From G963677445 sp963678275 (GTDB taxonomy: Bacteria > Bacteroidota > Ignavibacteria > Ignavibacteriales > Melioribacteraceae), in NCBI GenBank assembly GCA_963678275.1, contig OY782765.1, positions 372,001 through 436,000 of the forward strand: DNA of 64,000 bases. The letters are read 5' to 3'. Positions 33,110 through 41,627 of this stretch are shown piece after piece (position 1 is the stretch's first letter; each line of letters begins with the position of its first letter). Below the pieces are notes generated by a model. That model searched no databases. It saw only the letters and a program-made list of their open reading frames with translations, and was not told where the DNA came from. The translations under genes were made by a program, and so were the position numbers.

Positions 33110-35515
33110 ATGAAACAAGTTTTTTTACTGCTTTTCATACCTTTTTTACTGACCGCGCAGGAGAATAAAAAAACACTAAATATTATAAGAACAGAAAGAG
33201 CCCCGATAATTAATGGTTCGCTGGATGAGAAACTTTGGCAAGAAATGCCCGAGCTGACAGATTTTATTCAGTATTCTCCCTTTAACGGGCGAAAATCTGA
33301 ACAAAAAACCAAAGCTTATGTTACTTACGATGATGCCGCATTTTATATAGGTGTTATTTGTTATGACAGCTCCCCCGACAGTATTGCCGGGGAAATAGGA
33401 CAAAGAGACAGCCAGGATGAACCATATACTGATCTTATCTCAATTCATATTTCGCCCTATAATGACGGAATGAACTCGCTCTATTTTATGATTTCCGCTT
33501 CGGGTGTACAGAGTGACAGGAAATATAATTCTTCGGGCGCCGACGCTAACTGGGACGCGGTATGGGAATCGGATGTTAGAATAACTGACTATGGCTGGGT
33601 GGCTGAAGTAAAGATACCATGCTCGGCGCTACGCTTTTCCAGCGAACCTGTACAGAACTGGGGTTTTAATATTTTCAGAAGGATTGCCCGGAAAAATGAA
33701 TGGTCGAGCTGGAGTTTTGTGAGTATTGAACTTGATAAATGGTGGTTCCACATGGGAGAAATAAAAGGGGTTAATAATCTTAATCCTCCCGTGCGTTTGT
33801 CATTTACCCCTTATATATCAGGTTATAGTGAAAAAACAAGGAACAAAAACTGGGGCTATTCCTATAATGGTGGAATTGACCTTAAGTATGGCATCAGCGA
33901 AAGTTTTACTCTCGATATGACCCTGATACCCGATTTCGGGCAGGTAAGATCGGATGATGAAGAGCTTAACCTTTCTCCTTATGAATTAAGATATGATGAA
34001 AGAAGACAATTTTTTACCGAAGGGACAGAACTCTTTGAGAAGGGCGACCTCTTTTATTCGAGGAGGATAGGAGCCACTCCCGCAGGTTATTATGCTGTTT
34101 ATTCCAATCTGAACGAAAATGAAGAGGTTGTGGAAAACCCGACCGAAGCAGGATTAATCAATGCCACGAAAGTTTCGGGACGCACTTCAGGGGGGCTGGG
34201 TATAGCGACCCTTAACGCGATGACAGGCGATACCTTCGCGAAAGTTACTGACAGGGAAACCGGAGAAGAGAGAGAGATTCTTACCCAGGGTTTTACAAAT
34301 CATAATATTACAGTATTCGATCAGAGTTTTGCTCATAACTCATATTTATCTTTCATAAATACAAATGTTTCACGAAAAGATTTTATGGCAAATGTCGCGG
34401 CCGCCGAGACCCGTTATTCGGATGAAAAAAATGAGTACAGCATAACAGGAAGAGGGGCGTATAGTTATGTGGAAAATAATAATAATTCCGCTGACGGGTT
34501 TAAAGTATGGCTAAATGGTGGGAAAGTCAGCGGTGAATTTCAATTTGACTACGAACTTTCACTAATATCCGATAAATATGATCAGAACAGCCTTGGTTAT
34601 CTCGACAGAAACAATATATGGGGTAACAGACTGGCATTCCAGCACCAGGTGTTTGAGCCTTTCGGTCTCTTTTTGAAAATGTCGAATGAGATTACCATTC
34701 TTTACCATCGGATGTATAATCCTGACGCCTATTCAGATATTTCTATTCATTATGAAATTTATACTACTCTCAGAGATAATTCAAAGTTTAATATGCATGC
34801 CGCGTGGGTTCCCGCCGATAGAAACAACTATAATGAAACGAGAACCAGCGCCAGATATTTTGTCAATTATAAATATCTTCATAATTGTTTCAGTTACAGC
34901 ACTGATTTTAGAAAATCCTTTTATTCCAGCATTCATGGCGGGTATACAGGGGCTTATGATTATCAGCTCGCCAGTTCTAACTGGTCAGTGGTCTTGTATA
35001 ACCGATACAGGTTCAATCGACAATTCTCAATTTCACATGACTTCATGTACCTGAAATATATCAACCAGCCGGGGTATGTCAGCACTGACCAGTCGGGGAA
35101 TATATATTTCGGCAGTTTCGACAGGGAAACATGGGAGCAGGTAGTATCGGCAACATATATTATTAATCCGGAGGTATCGTTTGACTTCAGGCTTCGGCAT
35201 TACTGGTCGTGCGCCGACTATGATGGTTTTTTCCTGCTGGCTGATGACGGGACATTTCAGGATTCAGATTATTCCGAAAACCATGATATAAATTATAATG
35301 CTTTTAATGTGGATATGACATTCAGGTGGTTATTCGCCCCGGGCAGTGAAGCGGTAATTAACTGGAAAAATTCAATTTATTCCTCGACCGGAGAACCTGA
35401 CAGCCGGTACTGGATTAATCTTCAGAATACCCTTGACAGCCCTCAGATTAACAGCATATCATTAAAATTCATTTATTATGTGGATTATCTGAATCTCAGC
35501 GCATTTTCGATATAA
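33110..35515 (+). CDS. DUF5916 outer-membrane protein with CBM9-like N-terminal domain
   Basis: 801 aa with RBS GGGAG and a short signal peptide (1-16). Residues about 25-210 are a carbohydrate-binding family 9-like sandwich ('PIINGSLDEKLWQEMPELTDF', 'WDAVWESDVRITDYGWVAEVKIP'). The remainder matches DUF5916 beta-barrel proteins, with 'FTLDMTLIPDFGQVRSDDEE' and 'RRQFFTEGTELF' as typical signatures. The family is common in Bacteroidota and its function is unknown; some members sit near peptidase or polysaccharide genes. Monocistronic. The barrel ends without an obvious T9SS sorting domain, as expected for an integral outer-membrane protein. Confidence 0.9.
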   Translation: MKQVFLLLFIPFLLTAQENKKTLNIIRTERAPIINGSLDEKLWQEMPELTDFIQYSPFNGRKSEQKTKAYVTYDDAAFYIGVICYDSSPDSIAGEIGQRDSQDEPYTDLISIHISPYNDGMNSLYFMISASGVQSDRKYNSSGADANWDAVWESDVRITDYGWVAEVKIPCSALRFSSEPVQNWGFNIFRRIARKNEWSSWSFVSIELDKWWFHMGEIKGVNNLNPPVRLSFTPYISGYSEKTRNKNWGYSYNGGIDLKYGISESFTLDMTLIPDFGQVRSDDEELNLSPYELRYDERRQFFTEGTELFEKGDLFYSRRIGATPAGYYAVYSNLNENEEVVENPTEAGLINATKVSGRTSGGLGIATLNAMTGDTFAKVTDRETGEEREILTQGFTNHNITVFDQSFAHNSYLSFINTNVSRKDFMANVAAAETRYSDEKNEYSITGRGAYSYVENNNNSADGFKVWLNGGKVSGEFQFDYELSLISDKYDQNSLGYLDRNNIWGNRLAFQHQVFEPFGLFLKMSNEITILYHRMYNPDAYSDISIHYEIYTTLRDNSKFNMHAAWVPADRNNYNETRTSARYFVNYKYLHNCFSYSTDFRKSFYSSIHGGYTGAYDYQLASSNWSVVLYNRYRFNRQFSISHDFMYLKYINQPGYVSTDQSGNIYFGSFDRETWEQVVSATYIINPEVSFDFRLRHYWSCADYDGFFLLADDGTFQDSDYSENHDINYNAFNVDMTFRWLFAPGSEAVINWKNSIYSSTGEPDSRYWINLQNTLDSPQINSISLKFIYYVDYLNLSAFSI

Positions 35516-35760
35516 TAATAACCGGAAAGCGTAATTATCATTTTTAACCCCTTTTGCTGATTTAACCGGAAGGGGATATATTTTGTCAGTGAATTTTATA
35601 TCTGATTTTATGCCTCTGAAACGAATTCTCTTGACATGTTAATAACGTAAAATGAACTTTACCGTTAACTTTCCCCTTTTATGTAAATAATATAATACTT
35701 ATCTTTAAGCTTAACGCTATTCCTTGAAATAATCCTACCAACCTATATGGAACACTTCTA

Positions 35761-38283
35761 ATGAAAAAATATATTTTTTTTCTGATTCTTACCTCTTTTC
35801 TGATGACCAATTCAATGCTTTTTCCGGAGGAGCTGCCTGGCGATATTAAATACCTGTTTCCTGAGCCATCATCTGTAATGATCTCTTCACAAAGTACGAT
35901 TATTGTGAAAACATATGAAAAGTTAATGCCGGAAGATTTTAATTTAAAGATAAAGGGAGATAAGAGTGGAATTATTACAGGACAACTAATTACAAAACAA
36001 GATGGAAAAACACATATCTTTAAGCCCGGGAAAAACTTTTTACCGGGAGATAAAATAAATGTTTTTATCAGAGGGAAAATTAATTTCGAATGGAGCTTTG
36101 AAATTACGAGCAGGCAAGTAAAAAACTTTAATTATGAATCCTGGATATATAATCAGATTTACGCTAATTATGACAGGGCCACACCAAACTTCATCGGGTC
36201 AGGATTCAGGCAGATAAATGGCGTATCAGTTCCCGCGGGTTTTCCTGAATATTCTTTTACTTCCCACGAAGGCATGTCGGAAGGCAAAGTGTTCTTTTCA
36301 ACCGTTATGGGAGATGCCAAAAATTATCTTTATATTCTTGATGAAGAAGGCACTCCATACTATTATAGAAAGTTTCCGCAAATATCACTTGGAAGCACCG
36401 ATTTTAAATTACAGCCTACAGGTATTTTGACCGCCTATATGTACTACAACAATCAATATATAGGCATGGACAACAGATTTGAGATAGTAGATTCTTTTGC
36501 CTGTGGTCACGGCTATTTAACAGATTCCCATGAACTGACTATTCTTCCAAATGGAAATTTTCTGGTGATCGGTCAGGATCCGCAATATGTTGATATGAGT
36601 GTAATAGTTCCCGGGGGCAATCCGGAAGCAATTGTGCTGGGTAATATAATTCAGGAACTGGACCCGGAAAAGAATGTTATTTTCGAGTGGAGAAGCTGGG
36701 ATCATTTTGTTATCACCGATGCCCAGAATGTCAATTTGACCAATTCTTATATTGATTATGTCCACATGAATTCATTGTCATTGGATTATGACGGGAATAT
36801 AATAGCCTCAAGCCGGCATCTGAATGAAGTGACAAAAATAAACAGGGAAACAGGTAAAATTATCTGGCGCCTGGGAGGAGTAAATAATGAATTTGAATTT
36901 CCTGAAGAACCCTGGCAGTTTGGTTATCAGCATACAGCGCGACCGCTTGCCGGCAAACCTGATCAATATCTCATATTTGACAATGGCAATTTTGTACATC
37001 CGGAATTTTCAAGGAGCGTTGAATATAAATTAAATACAGATATATACGTGGCGGAAAAAAAATGGGAATATATCCACACTCCTGCCATATATACACCGAT
37101 GATGGGTGGTGCGCAAAGGCTTCCGGGAGGAAATACAATGATCGACTGGTCAGGCAATCCACCAATGATTGCCACCGAGGTTTCGAATGATGGAGATATT
37201 GTTATGACTCTTCGAGCGCCTGCAATTGTAAGTTACCGGACACAAAAATTTAACTGGGAGGGAAAAGCGGCAGCGCCTTATCTAATCATACAACCCCATA
37301 ACCAGTTTATTCTCCTCATATTTAATAAATTTGGGGATAAGAATATTAAAAACTATAATATATATGGTTCACCGGTTGATGAACCAGAGCAATTCCTGGC
37401 GAAAAGCAGTGATAATTATTTTGAATTATTCGAACTGGAAAACAATACGGAATGGTCATTCAGGGTTACGGCGGTCGATTCTTCAGGAAGAGAGAGTGAC
37501 TTTTCGAACCAGGAAACCGTATTCGTTAAAATTATTGATCCCGGGGAAAATACAATCTTAAACTGGGATTTTTCGCAGGGAGATGAATTCTGGAATCTTA
37601 ATACTTTGGGCGGCGGGACAGCAACCGGCCGAACCGACACATTAGGTCAGTATATGATTGAGATAGGGGAACCGGGAAACCAGCTTGAAGATATACAACT
37701 TGTTCAGGGAAATGTTGAACTGGTTTATGGGCAGGAATACAAATATGAATTTGACGCGTACGCGAGTGAAAGAAGAGTATTCCAGGCGCTGATCAGAAAG
37801 AAGGATGAACCATATACAAACTACAGCAAAACAGGGGCGACGATATTAAGCAAAGAAAAGAAACATTTCGAATATAGGTTTTTGATGGATAGTCCCAGTG
37901 ATTATAACGCGCTTCTGGTTTTTAATTGCGGGCTGGACAGCGGAACAATATTTCTCGACAATATCTCACTGATCGATGTAACCGAACCTTCCGCTGTTGA
38001 TGGGGAAGAGGAAATAGTCCGTTCATTCAGGATGATAGGAAATTATCCGAATCCTTTTAATTCCGAAACGAGGTTTGAATTTTATCTGCCCCGCTCACAA
38101 AAAATAAAACTTGATATATTCGATATTCTCGGCCGCAGGGTAAAAACGGTATTTGAGGGGAAAATGGAATCGGGCAGAAATACAATTAATTGGAACGCGA
38201 AAGGTTTAGCCGGTGGAGTTTATTTTGCCAATCTATCAGGCGCCGGCATTTCACACACCACAAAGGTAGTTTATCTGAAATAA
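35761..38283 (+). CDS. Arylsulfotransferase-like propeller protein with CBM4/9-like module and T9SS sorting domain
   Basis: 840 aa. After a signal peptide and an Ig-like segment, residues about 145-500 match the arylsulfotransferase (ASST) propeller: 'YTSHEG'-type start ('FTSHEGMSEGKVFFSTV'), 'DSHELTILPNGNFLVIG', 'DYVHMNSLSLDYDGNII' and 'IIWRLGG'. The histidines in the HEL and VHMNS motifs correspond to the family's catalytic and binding histidines. A fibronectin-III-like segment (about 505-590) and a CBM4/9-like jelly roll (about 598-745) follow. The canonical sorting domain contains 'NYPNPFN'. Bacterial ASSTs transfer sulfate between phenols and are usually periplasmic; a T9SS surface form is unusual. 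Ends at a shared terminator. Confidence 0.87.
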   Translation: MKKYIFFLILTSFLMTNSMLFPEELPGDIKYLFPEPSSVMISSQSTIIVKTYEKLMPEDFNLKIKGDKSGIITGQLITKQDGKTHIFKPGKNFLPGDKINVFIRGKINFEWSFEITSRQVKNFNYESWIYNQIYANYDRATPNFIGSGFRQINGVSVPAGFPEYSFTSHEGMSEGKVFFSTVMGDAKNYLYILDEEGTPYYYRKFPQISLGSTDFKLQPTGILTAYMYYNNQYIGMDNRFEIVDSFACGHGYLTDSHELTILPNGNFLVIGQDPQYVDMSVIVPGGNPEAIVLGNIIQELDPEKNVIFEWRSWDHFVITDAQNVNLTNSYIDYVHMNSLSLDYDGNIIASSRHLNEVTKINRETGKIIWRLGGVNNEFEFPEEPWQFGYQHTARPLAGKPDQYLIFDNGNFVHPEFSRSVEYKLNTDIYVAEKKWEYIHTPAIYTPMMGGAQRLPGGNTMIDWSGNPPMIATEVSNDGDIVMTLRAPAIVSYRTQKFNWEGKAAAPYLIIQPHNQFILLIFNKFGDKNIKNYNIYGSPVDEPEQFLAKSSDNYFELFELENNTEWSFRVTAVDSSGRESDFSNQETVFVKIIDPGENTILNWDFSQGDEFWNLNTLGGGTATGRTDTLGQYMIEIGEPGNQLEDIQLVQGNVELVYGQEYKYEFDAYASERRVFQALIRKKDEPYTNYSKTGATILSKEKKHFEYRFLMDSPSDYNALLVFNCGLDSGTIFLDNISLIDVTEPSAVDGEEEIVRSFRMIGNYPNPFNSETRFEFYLPRSQKIKLDIFDILGRRVKTVFEGKMESGRNTINWNAKGLAGGVYFANLSGAGISHTTKVVYLK

Positions 38284-38341
38284 ATTTTGTTTTCACCTTT
38301 ATTCAATCAATTGCCCGAGAAAATGATATATAAAGAGAAAA

Positions 38342-38369
38342 AAAAGCCGCGAATAAGATCGCGGCTTTT
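38342..38369. terminator. Bidirectional terminator
   Basis: An 11-bp stem AAAAGCCGCGA / TCGCGGCTTTT with a 6-nt loop, flanked by A- and T-runs, lies between the convergent ASST-like and DJ-1-like genes. Confidence 0.92.
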
Positions 38370-38397
38370 GGAGAACATCGTTTGTATTACCAGGGAG

Positions 38398-41361
38398 TTA
38401 TTTAAGGTATATCATTTTTGAGGATTCCGAATAATTTTCGGCAACCAGGTTGATTATGTATACTCCTCCCGACAAATTATCGGGGCGAAATTTTATTTTA
38501 TGTTCACCTGCCTGGTAAATATCATCCGCCAAAGTAGTTACCATTTCTCCGAGAATATTATAAACCAGCAAAGTTATATGTGCCTTTTCAGGAGAATAGA
38601 AAGAGACAGTTGTTTCAGGATTAAAAGGATTCGGATAATTCTGAGAGAGTCTGAATTTTTCCGGATGGTTTGAAACACTGTTTCTAACACTCAGAAGCCC
38701 GTTCAGGTGATTACCCTGCCTCCAGCCGACATTATGAAGTTTCAGATGTCTTCCATTTCCGCTTCTGTCAATTACAATATCTCCGAAGGCTTCATTTGCC
38801 TGATAATAAACGAGCAGCTCTTCAGGAATTTCAGATAAATATGAATTATACATATTATCGATTTCTACATTTGTTAGAGCCCGGTTCCAAATCCTTAATT
38901 CATCGATGGCCCCGGGAAAAGGGGCGCCGCAGGCTTCATCATTTCCGATAGTGAGAGGAGTGGAGATATTGTCGAGAACATTACCCTGAAAAGGAGCTCC
39001 GTGAAGGTGGGTGTTTATTTCCTCACCGTTTACATAAAGTCTTGCCTGAGCCGCTGAATATACCAGTCCGACATGCTGCCATATCCCTGCTTCTAAAGTA
39101 TTGGCATCGGTATAAAGAGAAGTAAAATTTCCATTTTCTGTTTTCATTTTTAGCAGCAGGCTGTTGCTTTGAAAAATATTCGTTCCTGTAGCGGCGAGCA
39201 TTATATTTCCCTTGTCAAAAACCGTCATGGTTCCGCTCAGTTCATCCGGGTAAATCCATGTTTCAAGTGTGAAATTGTTTTGAAGATTCATAAGTGAATC
39301 ACCATTATATGCCGCCATTGAAAACTGATCAAATTCCATCGCGCTTTCACCATCAAATATATTTACCAGATTTTCACGGATAATAGTTTTTTCTTCAGAA
39401 GCCGATTTAACTTTTAGCTTCACACTATATTGTCCGGGCGCTTCATAAATAAACCGTGGATTAAGTTCATAAGAATCAACAGTACCATCATTTTGGAAAT
39501 CCCACTCAGCCGAAGTAATATCCCCAAGCGATTTATTGCTGAAGCTTACCGTAAGAGGAGCATGCCCTGAGTTTTTATCAAAAGAAAATGAAGGAATCAG
39601 TTTATTAAGGGCGATGGAATAGATATCATACATTCCGTTTCCACCCGAATCGGAATAGCCGGAGAGCAGGATCTGGTTTGTCCCGGTTTTTTCGACAACT
39701 GAAATCCATTCAGAACTTTCCGATCCCATAACCGATTTTTCGATAATGTTACCATCACTATCAGCTAAAATAAAATAGATGTCATTACCGGTAGCTGCCG
39801 ACTTTGCCATTCCGCTTATCATGTAAATGCCGGGAGCGGCTTCTTTTATGGAATTACCCTGTTCATAAAAAGAGCCTTCACTGATCCGTTTTTCCCATAA
39901 CTTGTGCCCGGAGGCATCTGTTTTCAAAAGAAAAACACTATACAGGTCCTGGTACAAAATATCCGCTTTCCCGCAGATTATGATATCATTTCCCGAGGTT
40001 ATAATATCATGTCCCCAGTCATTATTTGCGGCTTCACCATAATTTTTATGGAATAATTCCTCTCCGTCAGCATTTATCCGAAGGAGATAAATATCGCGGT
40101 TACTACTGTATGAGCCGGTTGAGCCTGTAATTACAATATCTCCATCAGGACAGACGGAAGCTGAAGCGGCAATATCTGAACGGTTTCCGCCAAAATATTT
40201 TTCCCAGATGATACTGCCTTCATCATTTATTAAAATGGCCGCTATATCCTCTTCTCCATTTCCGTAAGAGTCGGTAGTGCCAGCGATGAAATAATTTTCA
40301 CCTGAAGCGATGATCCGGGATGCTTCATCATTCCCGGCGCCTCCGTATGTATTTTCCCATAGAAGGTTGCCCTGGTTATCCAGACAGATAATATAAATAT
40401 CTTTTCCACCCGAACCATATGAAGTTGTATATCCGGCAACAATCAGATCATTTCCGGGTGTCAGAACCGAGGAAACAGCATATTCTCTGCCTTCGCCGCC
40501 AAAAGATTCGGACCAGATAACATCTCCATCCTGATCGGTTTTAACAACATAAATATCGGACATCCCATTACTGCCGCTGAAGCTATAGCCTGTATAATAA
40601 ATATTTCCTTCCTCATCGATGGTTACATCCCTTGCTCCATCGGAAAAGGAGCCTCCATAAAAATTATCAGCCAGCGCCAGGTTTTTGTTTCCCTTATTTC
40701 CTTTTCCGGCAGGGGAGGGGGATAAATCTCCCGCGCAGGCATCAATAGCGTTGTCTATCGCGTCGCAGTTCTGGATATAAAAATAATCTCCCCGCGCGCA
40801 GGTTACAATATTGCCATCGGTAACAGGAGGTAAATTAGCGCCGAGAAAATTGGCTCCCGCGCCGGTGTACTCATTCTGATAATTAGCGTTGCCGGTAACA
40901 TTTACTCCATCAATAACCCCGGCATAAGCAAGAACTCTTACTCCGGAACACATGCCGGCGACCACTTTTCCTTCTCCGGCCATTTGAGAAATAATTGCCA
41001 GAGAATTAATGTCGTTAATAAGACTTCCGCAGGGATTACCCGCCCAATGACTGCCAGACATAACAATAACCGCGTCATAAGGAGATAAGTCTGTTATCTC
41101 GGAAGTTTTTTTATCAACATTAATGGTTGGACAACCGAGAGGTCCCGCATATACCGGACAAGGGGATACTGACTGCCCTGCCCCGGCTGTCGTAACTTCC
41201 CATCCGTAATACGCGAATCGGTCCATATTTAAAAAATAGTTTGCTCCGTAGTTATCCGGAAGCAGCGCCAGAATATGATTCTGTTTCGCGCCGGTCATAC
41301 TGACGCAGAAAAGCAAAAGAGAAAGCTGAATCATTTGCAGCTTTCTTAACAGATGTTTCAT
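38398..41361 (-). CDS. Secreted DJ-1/PfpI-domain protein fused to propeller, PKD, LamG and T9SS sorting domains
   Basis: 987 aa with RBS AGGGAG and a signal peptide (about 1-25). Residues 28-210 match the DJ-1/PfpI class I amidotransferase-like fold: 'YDAVIVMSGS', the nucleophile elbow 'VAGMCSGVRVLAYAG' with Cys138, 'DGNIVTCARG'. Then come a propeller of 'GGxxxDxAxxxxxxxxGxxIIxGxTxS' repeats (about 232-600), a PKD domain (about 601-685, 'FSNKSLGDITSAEWDFQNDG'), a LamG/concanavalin domain (about 690-850, 'FTLETWIYPDE') and the sorting domain ('NYPNPFNPETTVSFY'). DJ-1/PfpI proteins are normally small and cytoplasmic, so secretion with adhesion-type modules is striking. Six further cysteines lie in the DJ-1 part (68, 77, 111, 188, 199, 209), which could form disulfides outside the cell. 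Confidence 0.88.
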   Translation of the reverse strand: MKHLLRKLQMIQLSLLLFCVSMTGAKQNHILALLPDNYGANYFLNMDRFAYYGWEVTTAGAGQSVSPCPVYAGPLGCPTINVDKKTSEITDLSPYDAVIVMSGSHWAGNPCGSLINDINSLAIISQMAGEGKVVAGMCSGVRVLAYAGVIDGVNVTGNANYQNEYTGAGANFLGANLPPVTDGNIVTCARGDYFYIQNCDAIDNAIDACAGDLSPSPAGKGNKGNKNLALADNFYGGSFSDGARDVTIDEEGNIYYTGYSFSGSNGMSDIYVVKTDQDGDVIWSESFGGEGREYAVSSVLTPGNDLIVAGYTTSYGSGGKDIYIICLDNQGNLLWENTYGGAGNDEASRIIASGENYFIAGTTDSYGNGEEDIAAILINDEGSIIWEKYFGGNRSDIAASASVCPDGDIVITGSTGSYSSNRDIYLLRINADGEELFHKNYGEAANNDWGHDIITSGNDIIICGKADILYQDLYSVFLLKTDASGHKLWEKRISEGSFYEQGNSIKEAAPGIYMISGMAKSAATGNDIYFILADSDGNIIEKSVMGSESSEWISVVEKTGTNQILLSGYSDSGGNGMYDIYSIALNKLIPSFSFDKNSGHAPLTVSFSNKSLGDITSAEWDFQNDGTVDSYELNPRFIYEAPGQYSVKLKVKSASEEKTIIRENLVNIFDGESAMEFDQFSMAAYNGDSLMNLQNNFTLETWIYPDELSGTMTVFDKGNIMLAATGTNIFQSNSLLLKMKTENGNFTSLYTDANTLEAGIWQHVGLVYSAAQARLYVNGEEINTHLHGAPFQGNVLDNISTPLTIGNDEACGAPFPGAIDELRIWNRALTNVEIDNMYNSYLSEIPEELLVYYQANEAFGDIVIDRSGNGRHLKLHNVGWRQGNHLNGLLSVRNSVSNHPEKFRLSQNYPNPFNPETTVSFYSPEKAHITLLVYNILGEMVTTLADDIYQAGEHKIKFRPDNLSGGVYIINLVAENYSESSKMIYLK

Positions 41362-41627
41362 TTTTATTCTCCCTGAATGTTAAAAATGTCCCTTACAAAA
41401 TAATTTGTAAAAAAAATAATTTCATGGTATATATTATTCAGGGAAAAATTTCCCGCCATTTCAACTGAAATCAGCAATTTTGCCAAAACGAACCTATTGA
41501 CGCTTTAATGGGGATATTTGACATTATTTTATCTATTGAATAATTTCCTTCTTCTAAATTTTAATTATACGCTCTTTAACTAATCTGTGTTTAAGTCCTG
41601 ATTCAATACCTGCAACAGGAGTACCCT

